From positions 512,648 through 576,647 of the forward strand of contig NZ_MU158689.1 of NCBI RefSeq assembly GCF_015209965.1: 64,000 bases of DNA. The letters are read 5' to 3'. The notes beneath the pieces are model-generated. The model was not told where the DNA came from. It saw nothing but the letters and a program-made list of their open reading frames with translations, and made no database searches. The position numbers and the translations under genes were made by a program. Within the stretch, counting starts at the first letter, position 1; the number at the start of each line of letters is the position of its first letter. This DNA is from Sphingobacterium pedocola (GTDB taxonomy: Bacteria > Bacteroidota > Bacteroidia > Sphingobacteriales > Sphingobacteriaceae). Shown in pieces: positions 25,506 to 33,926 of this stretch.

Positions 25506-25850
25506 ATGAAAAGGTTGATAAACCTAAGGAACCTCGCTGCTATAGTAGTGGCCGTTTCCATGATGGGATGGACAAATGTCAATGCGCAAGAGCAGAGCAA
25601 GACTCCGCCTCCTCCCAAAAAAACAAAGGAGCTTCTAAAATCACCAAAACGTGAAAGTGATAAACCTGATACAACAAAAGTGATAACGCCTAAAAAATCA
25701 CTCCCAGATTCTAAAGCTGTCCCTTCTCCGAAAATGGAAGATAAGGCAACAGGTGAAAAATACAATGGATTTGAGGTCTTTTTAAATAAGGACAAAAAAA
25801 AATACTATTTAAATAAGGAGGGGAAAAAGATCTTCTTGGATGAAGAATAG
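25506..25850 (+). CDS. Small exported Lys/Pro-rich protein, unknown function
   Basis: A 114-residue protein. A signal peptide spans residues 1-28 (NLRNLAAIVVAVSMMGWTNVNA-Q). The mature part is low in complexity, with a PPPPKKTKE stretch, many Lys, Pro and Ser residues up to residue 80, and a short ordered-looking end (YNGFEVFLNKDKKKYYLNKEGKKIFL). That end looks like two short beta strands rich in aromatic residues. No known domain was recognised. It is probably periplasmic or surface-exposed. A strong hairpin terminator follows. Transcription appears to be monocistronic. Confidence 0.7.
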   Translation: MKRLINLRNLAAIVVAVSMMGWTNVNAQEQSKTPPPPKKTKELLKSPKRESDKPDTTKVITPKKSLPDSKAVPSPKMEDKATGEKYNGFEVFLNKDKKKYYLNKEGKKIFLDEE

Positions 25851-25906
25851 TAAGCTTTGTGAAAAAAGTAATGTAAGCTAAATGGTTATGTATAAGAATT
25901 CTTAAA

Positions 25907-25940
25907 ACAGCAGAAATCACTAGTTTTCTGCTGTTTTTTG
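25907..25940 (+). terminator. Rho-independent terminator after the small exported protein
   Basis: AACAGCAGAAA pairs with TTTTCTGCTGTT around a short loop and is followed by TTTTTG, 56 bp past the stop at 25850. Confidence 0.8.
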
Positions 25941-25942
25941 TT

Positions 25943-25950
25943 TATTTTTG
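25943..25950 (+). promoter_or_regulatory. TAnnTTTG promoter element for pdxA
   Basis: TATTTTTG lies 20 bp upstream of the ATG at 25971 and directly after the preceding terminator. Confidence 0.5.
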
Positions 25951-25970
25951 AGCGAATAAAGCTTTAAAAG

Positions 25971-27026
25971 ATGAGTGATAAATTAAAAGTAGGTATCAGT
26001 ATAGGCGATATAAACGGGATAGGACTTGAGGTGATTATCAAATCGTTATTGGATAATCGTGTGATCGAATATTTTACACCTATCGTTTATGGAAATACTA
26101 AAAATGCTTCTTTTCACCGTAAAGCAAATAATATCAATGACTTCAGTTTCAATGTAATCAATGGTGCAGAACAAGCGAATCCCAAACGTGCCAATATCAT
26201 CAATTGTTGGCAGGAGGATGTCCGGATTACATTGGGTGAAGAGAATGAGATAGGGGGGAAATACGCCTTTATTTCGCTCGAGAGAGCCGTCGAAGATTTG
26301 AATGCAGGAAAAATTGATGCGTTGATTACTGCTCCAATCAACAAGCATAATATTCAGCAAGAAGGATTTTCGTTTCCCGGTCATACCGAATACCTGCAAA
26401 GTAAAACGAATTCGGATGATGTACTGATGTTCATGATCTGTGATGATCTCCGTATCGGCGTGGTCACTGGGCATATTCCTGTCAAAGAGGTTGCCCATCA
26501 GATTACAGAAGAGGCAATACTAAAAAAGCTTCGTTTGATGAACGGGAGCCTTAAAACTGATTTCTGGGTTCAGAAACCGAAGATTGCTGTATTAGGACTT
26601 AATCCGCATGCTGGTGATAATGGTATTATAGGAACAGAAGACGATACAGTTATTCGTCCGGCCATTAATAAGGCAAAAGAGGAGGGGATCCTTTGTTTTG
26701 GCCCTTATCCGGCAGATGGATTCTTTGCTGCGGATACCTATCTAAAATTTGATGGTGTGCTAGCAATGTATCACGATCAGGGCTTAATCCCTTTTAAACA
26801 TATTGCGAGCCGTAAGGGCGTAAACTACACCGCAGGTTTACCCATCGTGCGGACTTCACCCGATCACGGAACAGGATATGATATTGCTGGGAAGAATTTA
26901 GCGTCTCACGACTCATTTTTAGAAGCGATATTTGCTGCGGTGCATATCGTCAAAAATCGTCGGGAGCAAGCCGAATTGTCAAAAAATCCATTAGCGTTTC
27001 GTAAACTTTCAAAGGATAGGGATTAA
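25971..27026 (+). CDS. pdxA: 4-hydroxythreonine-4-phosphate dehydrogenase
   Basis: A 351-residue PdxA enzyme of DXP-dependent pyridoxal phosphate synthesis; it oxidises 4-phosphohydroxy-L-threonine with NAD. Family motifs: GISIGDINGIGLEVI at the start, TAPINKHNI, FPGHTEYL with a metal-binding His, LGLNPHAGDNG, and DGVLAMYHDQGLIPFKHI with further metal ligands, then RTSPDHGTGYDIAGK. The length is slightly above the usual 330. It is followed after 19 bp by cca and likely transcribed with it. Confidence 0.96.
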   Translation: MSDKLKVGISIGDINGIGLEVIIKSLLDNRVIEYFTPIVYGNTKNASFHRKANNINDFSFNVINGAEQANPKRANIINCWQEDVRITLGEENEIGGKYAFISLERAVEDLNAGKIDALITAPINKHNIQQEGFSFPGHTEYLQSKTNSDDVLMFMICDDLRIGVVTGHIPVKEVAHQITEEAILKKLRLMNGSLKTDFWVQKPKIAVLGLNPHAGDNGIIGTEDDTVIRPAINKAKEEGILCFGPYPADGFFAADTYLKFDGVLAMYHDQGLIPFKHIASRKGVNYTAGLPIVRTSPDHGTGYDIAGKNLASHDSFLEAIFAAVHIVKNRREQAELSKNPLAFRKLSKDRD

Positions 27027-27045
27027 TCTATTAAAATAAGTAAAA

Positions 27046-28482
27046 TTGCAAATTATTAGACATTTACAACACCCTATATTTTCCATTATTAAAGAATTGG
27101 CAGAACACACAAAAACTGAATGCTACGTCATTGGTGGATACGTGCGGGATCGCATTATGGGGTGTCCGTTCAAAAATGATGTAGATATTTTAGTTATAGG
27201 AAGCGGAATAGATTTTGCAAATGCATTAGGCGAAAAATTACGTACCAAGGTGGCAGTTTATAAATCTTTCGGAACAGCCATGTTGGTTTACGATGGCCTG
27301 GATGTCGAATTTGTGGGGGCTCGAAAAGAATCCTATCGACGGGAGTCACGGAAGCCCATTGTAGAGGACGGTACCCTGAAAGACGATCAGCATAGACGCG
27401 ATTTTACCATTAATGCTATGGCATATTCGCTTAATGGGCATAACTATGGCGAATTATTGGATCCGTTTAATGGTGTGGAAGATATTAAAAACCGTGTTAT
27501 TCGTACCCCTTTAGCGCCTACGGAAACATTTTCGGACGATCCTTTACGCATGATGCGGGCAATCCGTTTTGCTACGCAATTGAACTTTAAAATTGACATC
27601 CAGGCAATTCAATCCATATCGGATACAAAAGATAGGATTAAAATCATTTCTAAGGAACGTATTATAGACGAATTAAACAAGATTATCTTGTCAAGTAAAC
27701 CGTCCATTGGTTTTAAGTATCTATTTGACACTGGATTATTAGCATTGATATTTCCAGCTATGTATGATCTGCATGGTGTAGATGTAATTGATGGTAAAGG
27801 GCACAAGGATAACTTTTATCACACATTGGAAGTTTTGGATAATGTTGCTGAAATGTCTACTGATCTATGGTTGAGATGGGCTGCTATTATGCACGATATC
27901 GCTAAGCCGGCAACCAAGCGTTTTGATAAACGCATAGGGTGGACGTTTCATGGACACGAAGATAAAGGCGCCCGGATGGTGCCCAAACTTTTTGCCGAAC
28001 TTAAGTTACCCCTTAATGACAAAATGAAATTCGTGCAAAAATTGGTACAGTTGCATTTGCGTCCGATTGTATTGGCGCAGGAGATTGTAACCGATTCTGC
28101 TGTCAGGCGTTTACTTTTTGAAGCTGGGGATGATATAGAGACTTTAATGTTGTTGTGTCATGCGGATGTAACAACGAAAAATGAATTTAAAAAGAAGAAA
28201 TATAGAAATAATTTTGAGCTGGTAAAACAAAAGCTTAAAGACGTAGAAGAACGAGATCAGATCCGTAACTGGCAGCCCCCCGTGACGGGCGAAGATATCA
28301 TGCAAGTTTTTGGATTGGGACCGGGCAAGGTGGTCGGAATTATCAAGAATGCTATTCGCGAAGCGATTTTGGAAGGAGATATTCCAAATAATCGTGAGGC
28401 AGCATATCATTTTATGGTAAGCCGTGGGAAAGAATTAAATTTGGTACCAAAACGCACTTTATCTTTAGAGACTTCAAAATAA
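27046..28482 (+). CDS. cca: CCA tRNA nucleotidyltransferase with HD domain
   Basis: A 478-residue class II tRNA nucleotidyltransferase (PcnB-like). The head domain has IGGYVRDRIMG and DVDILVIG with the catalytic carboxylates, then HRRDFTINAMAY; the RNA-binding region has DDPLRMMRAIRFA. The HD motif is AIMHDIAKP near residue 285. The only start that keeps the N-terminus is TTG at 27046; the next ATG is inside the first motif at about residue 38. Whether it adds all of CCA or a part cannot be told by eye. It lies between pdxA and the pRiA4b-like gene. Confidence 0.92.
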   Translation: MQIIRHLQHPIFSIIKELAEHTKTECYVIGGYVRDRIMGCPFKNDVDILVIGSGIDFANALGEKLRTKVAVYKSFGTAMLVYDGLDVEFVGARKESYRRESRKPIVEDGTLKDDQHRRDFTINAMAYSLNGHNYGELLDPFNGVEDIKNRVIRTPLAPTETFSDDPLRMMRAIRFATQLNFKIDIQAIQSISDTKDRIKIISKERIIDELNKIILSSKPSIGFKYLFDTGLLALIFPAMYDLHGVDVIDGKGHKDNFYHTLEVLDNVAEMSTDLWLRWAAIMHDIAKPATKRFDKRIGWTFHGHEDKGARMVPKLFAELKLPLNDKMKFVQKLVQLHLRPIVLAQEIVTDSAVRRLLFEAGDDIETLMLLCHADVTTKNEFKKKKYRNNFELVKQKLKDVEERDQIRNWQPPVTGEDIMQVFGLGPGKVVGIIKNAIREAILEGDIPNNREAAYHFMVSRGKELNLVPKRTLSLETSK

Positions 28483-28535
28483 TTTTTAATTTTAAACGGT
28501 GATTGGGCGCAAGCTTAGAAACGAGACTTATTAAT

Positions 28536-29120
28536 ATGGCAATTTATAGATTTAGAGTAACTTTTGAAGATTATGAAGATATATATCGTGACATTGATAT
28601 GCCTTCAAAAAGTACCTTTTTAGAATTACATCAAGAAATTCACAAGAGCACAGGATATCCAGAGGATGCATCATCTTCATTCTACGTTAGTAATGACCAA
28701 TGGAAGAAGGGGATTGAGATTGCTTTACAACCTTCTACACGTAAGAGAGGTGAGGGCGTATTGCTAATGGAAAATATCCGTTTGAGTAAGTTTATAGATG
28801 ATCCCCATCAAAAATTTTATTATATCTATAATTTTGATCGACCCTATGACTTTCACGTGGAGCTCATTAAGATTCTGAAGGAAGAAGAGGGTAAAGAATA
28901 TCCGTCTTTATTTAAAGTTGTCGGTCAGGCTCCTCGTAATTTAGCGGCAGCCAATTTCCCTGTGACTGACACTGTCGATGACGATGACGAAGAAGATGAT
29001 ACTGATCAGATAGCCGAAGAGTATGGCGTAGACGAAGAGGATGATTTTGACGTTGTCGATGATGAAGAAGGTGGAGAAGAGGAATCATCAAAAGAGTTCG
29101 GAGGAGAAGAGAGTTATTAA
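28536..29120 (+). CDS. pRiA4b ORF-3-like protein with long acidic tail
   Basis: A 194-residue protein. The first 130 residues (IYRFRVTFEDYEDIYRDIDM, FLELHQEIHKSTGY, FYIYNFDRPYDFHVEL) match the plasmid pRiA4b ORF-3-like / IS1096 TnpR-like fold, a small domain of unclear function. The last 55 residues are almost all Asp and Glu. ATG at 28536 fits; an upstream TTG is in frame but is not needed. Nothing in the neighbourhood marks it as part of a transposon. It sits between cca and miaA, and its acidic tail overlaps the possible start of miaA. Confidence 0.78.
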   Translation: MAIYRFRVTFEDYEDIYRDIDMPSKSTFLELHQEIHKSTGYPEDASSSFYVSNDQWKKGIEIALQPSTRKRGEGVLLMENIRLSKFIDDPHQKFYYIYNFDRPYDFHVELIKILKEEEGKEYPSLFKVVGQAPRNLAAANFPVTDTVDDDDEEDDTDQIAEEYGVDEEDDFDVVDDEEGGEEESSKEFGGEESY

Positions 29121-30042
29121 TGCGCACAATACAATAACCAAAAAGACACTTGTCGTAGTGGTTGGCCCGACAGCAGTTGGAAAAACCGCTATGGCTATTT
29201 CTTTGGCGCAGCATTTTAATACAGAAATTATTTCCGCTGATTCGCGGCAGTTTTACCGAGAGATGCATACCGGCACCGCAAAACCCAACGCGGAAGAACT
29301 GGCCGCAGCCCCACATCACTTTATCGATTCCCATTCCATAGATCAAGAATATTCTGCAGGAGACTTCGAGCGCGATGCGTTGGAATTACTGAACGAACTA
29401 TTTAAAAAGTGCGAAACTGTCGTCATGGTCGGCGGCTCCGGGTTGTTTGTTCGAGCAGTGTGTGAAGGTCTGGATAATCTTCCCAAGGCTCCTGAAGGTA
29501 TTCGGGGTCAACTTAATAAAGACTTCGAGCAATATGGGCTTGATCCTTTGAAGGAACGCCTCTTAGCAATAGATCCAGATTATTATGCTATAGCGGATAT
29601 CGACAATCCTCAACGTGTGATTAGGGCCTTGGAAGTCTACGAAACAACGGGGCTACCGATGTCGTCTTATTACCAGAATAAATCCGCTCCTCAAAGACCA
29701 TTTGAGGTCGTTACTATCGGTCTCAATATGGAGCGAAGCACTTTGTATAATCGTATTAACTTACGTGTTGATAACATGATCGAGGCAGGTTTGTTAGAAG
29801 AAGTGAAGTCCCTACTTCCTTATCGCCATAAGCCTGCATTACTGACGGTTGGATATGCAGAAATATTCGACTATTTAGACGGGAACATTTCCTTTCAGGA
29901 AGCGGTTGACAAAATCAAACAAAATTCGCGTCGCTATGCCAAGCGCCAGATCACTTGGTTTAACAAATATGGGAATACGACGTGGTTTCAACCGAATGAA
30001 AAAGATAAGATAGTTGCGTATCTCAATCGGTTTGTTTCTTAA
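29062..30042 (+). CDS. miaA: tRNA dimethylallyltransferase
   Basis: MiaA transfers a dimethylallyl group to A37 of tRNAs reading UNN codons. Motifs: VVVVGPTAVGKT (P-loop), IISADSRQFYREMHTGTAKP, GGSGLFVRAV and a C-terminal RRYAKRQITWF. The N-terminus is uncertain. Family proteins begin just before the P-loop, but in this frame no ATG occurs between 29062 and the P-loop; the ATGs at 29059 and 29062 overlap the acidic tail of the upstream gene by about 60 bp, and otherwise an ATT/ATA start at about 29115-29135 must be used. I list the ATG at 29062 (327 aa). Confidence 0.9.
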   Translation: MKKVEKRNHQKSSEEKRVINAHNTITKKTLVVVVGPTAVGKTAMAISLAQHFNTEIISADSRQFYREMHTGTAKPNAEELAAAPHHFIDSHSIDQEYSAGDFERDALELLNELFKKCETVVMVGGSGLFVRAVCEGLDNLPKAPEGIRGQLNKDFEQYGLDPLKERLLAIDPDYYAIADIDNPQRVIRALEVYETTGLPMSSYYQNKSAPQRPFEVVTIGLNMERSTLYNRINLRVDNMIEAGLLEEVKSLLPYRHKPALLTVGYAEIFDYLDGNISFQEAVDKIKQNSRRYAKRQITWFNKYGNTTWFQPNEKDKIVAYLNRFVS

Positions 30043-30058
30043 GTGGGATGCTTTTAAG

Positions 30059-30545
30059 GAAGGATTTTCTTAATCAATTTTTATGCGCCTCTTTCGCCGG
30101 CGCAAGGCGACTTCTTTTTCCTAAAAAGAAGCAAAAATCGTCGCTGTACCCATTTGCCAGAATGGCTAGTGCCTCCTCCTGCTATTGGCAAATGGCTAAG
30201 GCGACATTTGTCGAATATGAAAGGATAGTGTATTTTTTGTACAACCTTTGCACTTCAGCAGAATTTAAAAGGACGGCCTTAGCGGATTTGGACGTGCAGG
30301 CCGCAGATGATGTGCTGCAGAACCGTACAATTAGCACTTAACCAAGCAGATCTCAGCCTTTGAAATGGGATAGTGCGCCTGAGGCCTAAGAGCTGCGCGC
30401 AGCATCATCGCGTCGCCAGAACGACAAATACGGTACCAGCCTTGATTTGTTTGCTTCTTTATTCATCAAAGGAATAAAGAAGGCCCTGTCGTGGCAACGA
30501 CGGAGAGGCAAGGCGAGGAAAAAAACTGATTGAATAAAACCTTCT
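30059..30545 (+). repeat. Mosaic repeat family, copy 5 (variant right end)
   Basis: It begins GAAGGATTTT and ends AAAACCTTC. It shares the ATGCGCCTCTTTCGCCGGCG module with copy 4 and the core and AGCGGATTTGG modules with copies 3, 4 and 6, but the usual AAACTTTTTATCAAGAAAAA right module is replaced by GCTTCTTTATTCATCAAAGG and an ACGACGGAGAGGCAAGGCGA stretch. It lies between miaA and the ilvE terminator, and there is nothing else in that 590-bp gap apart from the terminator. Confidence 0.83.
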
Positions 30546-30579
30546 GTTTCCTTTACTAACCTGCTTTCATTGAAAACAA

Positions 30580-30610
30580 AAATCCCAAACAGAATAACTG
30601 CTTGGGATTT
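30580..30610 (-). terminator. Rho-independent terminator of ilvE
   Basis: AAATCCCAA and TTGGGATTT pair, with a further CAG/CTG extension, around a short loop. On the minus strand it is followed by TTTGTTTTC, 24 bp past the ilvE stop. Confidence 0.75.
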
Positions 30611-30633
30611 AATATTATAGTTGATTTGAACAA

Positions 30634-31701
30634 TTAAACAATGTAATTCCAACCGAATGGGTCTTCGATTTTGCCGTAGCGTAGATCATTTAAGTAGCTC
30701 AAGACCTTGTTGGAGAACTCGCGACCTTCTACCGGAGGTAGATTGTAATCCTGCCCGTTGAATCCAATACGTGAGATATGCGTAATCGTAGCAGCGGTAC
30801 CAGCAGCAAATGCTTCGGAAACGGTTCCGTTTTCGATACCGTCAATTAACTCTTGTACGGACACTTTGCGTTGTTCTGCTTTATAGCCCCATTTGTCAGC
30901 TAATTCCATAATCGTGCGTCGTGTAACGCCATGGAGGATGGTGTCTCCGTGAGGCGTGATAATGGTATCGCCGATACGGAATATAAGATTTGCAGTGCCC
31001 GCTTCTTCAATGTATCTGTGCTCGTTTGCATCAGTCCACATAATTTGGTCATATCCCTCGTCGTTGGCCAATTTGGTAGGATATAAGGATAATGCATAAT
31101 TGCCCGCATTTTTGGAAAAACCAACTCCACCCTCTGCGGCACGCGTATAATGGGTTTCTACTTTTAAACTGATTGGTTTGCTGTAGTAAGCCCCTACCGG
31201 GCATGTAATGATAATGAATTTATATGATATAGAAGGATGAACACCCAATGCCGCTTCTGTAGCAAACATAAAAGGGCGGATATATAATGAAGTCCCCTCT
31301 TTAGACGGTACCCAATTTCTGTCTACATCCAATAATTTTTTCAATCCTCCTAAGAAAATTTCTTCCGGCACTTCAGGCATCTGTAAGCGTGAAGCCGATT
31401 TATTAAACCGTTCCCAGTTTTTTTCCGGACGGAAGATGCTAACTGTACCATCTGTAAATTTATATCCTTTAATCCCTTCAAAGATAGCCTGCCCATAATG
31501 CAGTGCCGACATAGACGGGTTGAACATTAAATCTCCATAAGGCAGAATGCTGACATTTGTCCATTCACCGTCATTGTATTCAGCGACCAGCATGTGGTCT
31601 GACATAATTTTTCCGAATACTAAATTGTTAAAATCTACCTGCGAGAGTCTTGATTGTTGCGTTGGCTCTACGCGAATTGAAAGTTGTTCTGTCGCGCTCA
31701 T
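30634..31701 (-). CDS. ilvE: Branched-chain amino acid aminotransferase
   Basis: A 355-residue fold-type IV PLP enzyme that transfers amino groups to and from the 2-oxo acids of Leu, Ile and Val. Motifs: LHYGQAIFEGIKGYK, FRPEKNWERFNKSASRL, SLYIRPFMFA, GFSKNAGNYALS (with the PLP lysine) and EHRYIEEAGTANLIF (with the glutamate facing PLP). It is the longer type also found in eukaryotes and many Bacteroidota. It stands alone with its own terminator. Confidence 0.96.
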   Translation of the reverse strand: MSATEQLSIRVEPTQQSRLSQVDFNNLVFGKIMSDHMLVAEYNDGEWTNVSILPYGDLMFNPSMSALHYGQAIFEGIKGYKFTDGTVSIFRPEKNWERFNKSASRLQMPEVPEEIFLGGLKKLLDVDRNWVPSKEGTSLYIRPFMFATEAALGVHPSISYKFIIITCPVGAYYSKPISLKVETHYTRAAEGGVGFSKNAGNYALSLYPTKLANDEGYDQIMWTDANEHRYIEEAGTANLIFRIGDTIITPHGDTILHGVTRRTIMELADKWGYKAEQRKVSVQELIDGIENGTVSEAFAAGTAATITHISRIGFNGQDYNLPPVEGREFSNKVLSYLNDLRYGKIEDPFGWNYIV

Positions 31702-32021
31702 TTCTATTCTAGTTATAAAGTACGCAATTTATGAAAAAGATTAATAGGTGACACATTCTATTTGCTGAATTTTTTGGAAAGGCCTTATAATTAATTGCCC
31801 AAGGGCTCTCAGGAACCTCCACGAAATTTTCGGTACCCTTGATGTCACAGGTAGACACGAAGTTTTTTTAATTCTAGGGGTAACAATTTCAGATCACTCT
31901 TGATATACGAATGAGTCTGACAAGATTAAGCACGAAAGACTCCCTATCTAGGTCGGATAGACATCTGATTGGGAAGGTAGAAACGCAGATAACTGTAATT
32001 AAGAATTTAAAACTAAAAGGT
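31702..32021. other. Intergenic stretch between ilvE and the OmpA-like gene
   Basis: A 320-bp divergent intergenic region. Open frames enter it from the OmpA-like gene but begin with no signal peptide and are not convincing. I see no exact TAnnTTTG element, no strong hairpin and no member of the repeat family. Confidence 0.6.
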
Positions 32022-33767
32022 ATGAAAAAAATTTTACTCGCTTTAATGTTAATTGGATTTACAATTTTAGCACATGCACAGGACAAAAGCTCCAAAGGGG
32101 ATCTGCAAATAGGTGTACAAGGAGGCGTAAGCATTCCCATTGGGACATACAAATCAGTAGGTGAAGCCAAGATAGGCTACTTTTCTGGTTTTTTTCTCGA
32201 CAAATATTTTAAGGGCAACACATTCGGTCTTGGTTTGGATGCACGTTACTTATCACATAGTGCTACTAAGCAAGATACTCTGTTTTTTGCCAATGGCTAT
32301 CTAAGCACAGGTTATAAAAAGAATAATTTTGTTCATTATTTTGTCGGTATAGGACCGACGTATAAATATGAAAAGAATCGCTTTCAATTTGAAGCGTATA
32401 TAAAAGGCGGGATCATGCAACAACATTTTCCGGAATATACCCGATCGCTCTATTATGAAGATGCTATGGTATCCCCTTTTACAATGGATATCAAAACTAC
32501 AGTCAATGATTCGACGAATAAGGCAATGACCTGGGCTGGAGTTGGAGGATTGCGATTTAATTACAAGCTCAACGCGCATTTTGCAATTTTTGCTCATGTG
32601 GACTATCTACAATCCTTCGGCACTAAATTCGCTGGTAAAAATAGTCAGTTTACTACTGAAGAGCACGTTGAGAGAAATCCTATTGCTTCGGATACAGAAG
32701 TAAAAAGTTTCTTCGATCACTATGAAGAGCGAAAAGTGATGACTTCCACGCTTCACCAAAGCGTAAATGTAGGCATGGGGGTGAAATATATTTTCGGAAG
32801 AAAGGCACCTTCCCAAGTTACAGAACCCGTTCAGCAGTACGACGATATCGTAAAAAGAGCGGATAAAGGGCTACAGATCGTGGTGAAAGACAAACAAACG
32901 AATCTAGCATTGAGTGGGGTAACGGTATCTGTGAAAGGGGCAAACGTGGAAGAAAGGTCTATAAGCGATGCAAATGGTCAGGCAGCGCGTATTTCCGCCA
33001 TAATCCCGGGAAGATATGAGATAATAGGGGAGAAGAATGGCATAAAAACGCCACTGCTCACGTTAACGGAAGAAGATTTTAACTCTTCCTCCAGTATTAT
33101 TTTTAAAGAGATTTATCACGATGATCCGCGCTTCACGTTAATTGGTGAAACATTTGACTGTGCAATCGAAAAAAATACTGCTGGAGTCAATACGATATTG
33201 ACAAACAACAGTTCAAAGACAAATGTGTCTCAGATATCGGATAGTGAGGGTAAGTTTATTTATCAATTGGAACAAAATGGAACCTTTTCTGTCGTGGCAA
33301 ATCAAGCCGGAAAATATTCGCAGACAGAAATCGTGAACACAAAAGGTCTAGATCGTAGCCAGACGCTTTATGTAACACTGAAAATGGGTGTGTGTGATCT
33401 GGTCGAAGGAGGGGAATGGGTGTTAAAGAATATTCACTACGATTTTGATAAGAGTACTATCCGCGCAGATGCTGCAATTATTCTCGAAAATGTCGTTTCT
33501 ATACTTCAACAGAATCCGACATTACGTATTGAGTTGTCATCGCACACCGACAGTAGAGGCAATGATGAATACAATCAAAAGCTATCTCAGCGAAGAGCTG
33601 AATCTGCGGTACAATATCTTATTAACCGCGGAGTAGCAAAAGACAGATTGGTGGCGAAAGGCTACGGGGAAAGCAGGTTGATAAACCACTGCGGTAACAA
33701 TGTGAATTGTTCTGAAGAAATGCATGAACAAAACAGAAGGACTGAAATAAAAATACTGGCGCTGTAG
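32022..33767 (+). CDS. OmpA-family protein with N-terminal barrel-like domain
   Basis: A 581-residue exported protein. A signal peptide spans residues 1-21 (KKILLALMLIGFTILAHA-Q). Residues about 25-265 look like an outer-membrane barrel (VQGGVSIPIGTY, then repeated aromatic strands). Residues about 290-460 hold two Ig-like or carboxypeptidase-regulatory-like repeats (QIVVKDKQTNLALSGVTVSV). The last 110 residues are an OmpA C-terminal peptidoglycan-binding domain with HYDFDKSTIRADA, ELSSHTDSRGNDEYNQKLSQ and VAKGYGESR. The start at 32022 is chosen for the signal peptide. Such proteins tether outer membrane to cell wall in Bacteroidota, some with gliding or secretion partners; that role is inference. 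Confidence 0.87.
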   Translation: MKKILLALMLIGFTILAHAQDKSSKGDLQIGVQGGVSIPIGTYKSVGEAKIGYFSGFFLDKYFKGNTFGLGLDARYLSHSATKQDTLFFANGYLSTGYKKNNFVHYFVGIGPTYKYEKNRFQFEAYIKGGIMQQHFPEYTRSLYYEDAMVSPFTMDIKTTVNDSTNKAMTWAGVGGLRFNYKLNAHFAIFAHVDYLQSFGTKFAGKNSQFTTEEHVERNPIASDTEVKSFFDHYEERKVMTSTLHQSVNVGMGVKYIFGRKAPSQVTEPVQQYDDIVKRADKGLQIVVKDKQTNLALSGVTVSVKGANVEERSISDANGQAARISAIIPGRYEIIGEKNGIKTPLLTLTEEDFNSSSSIIFKEIYHDDPRFTLIGETFDCAIEKNTAGVNTILTNNSSKTNVSQISDSEGKFIYQLEQNGTFSVVANQAGKYSQTEIVNTKGLDRSQTLYVTLKMGVCDLVEGGEWVLKNIHYDFDKSTIRADAAIILENVVSILQQNPTLRIELSSHTDSRGNDEYNQKLSQRRAESAVQYLINRGVAKDRLVAKGYGESRLINHCGNNVNCSEEMHEQNRRTEIKILAL

Positions 33768-33821
33768 TAGCGAATTTTGACTATTAACGTATTATACGAA
33801 CCAACTAAATAACATACTATT

Positions 33822-33926
33822 ATGAAAGATGCTAAATACAACGGAAGATCAAAGAAAAAACCACAGGGATTGATCAAGTTTATCATCGGATACTTTATTT
33901 TTCTCTATAAAATATCCCGTCCCTAA
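33822..33926 (+). CDS. Possible 34-residue basic membrane peptide
   Basis: A short open frame ATG-TAA. The first 15 residues are rich in Lys and Arg (NGRSKKKPQG) and residues 17-30 are hydrophobic (LIKFIIGYFIFLY), which suggests a single-pass membrane peptide with a positive cytoplasmic end. It lies 54 bp downstream of the OmpA-like gene on the same strand, and its stop overlaps the end of the CHAT gene on the other strand. No clear ribosome site is visible. It may be chance; conservation in relatives would settle it. Confidence 0.35.
   Translation: MKDAKYNGRSKKKPQGLIKFIIGYFIFLYKISRP

Noticed and set aside
27046..27160. cca regarded as truncated because it lacks an ATG at its start
   Set aside because: TTG at 27046 gives a full N-terminus with the first motif at the expected distance; a non-ATG start is more likely than truncation.
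28536..29120. Remnant of an IS1096-like insertion sequence
   Set aside because: Only the passenger-like domain is present, with no transposase or terminal repeats around it; the same domain occurs in stand-alone chromosomal genes.
31911..32021. Longer N-terminus for the OmpA-like protein from 31911
   Set aside because: It would put 37 polar residues in front of an obvious signal peptide at 32022.
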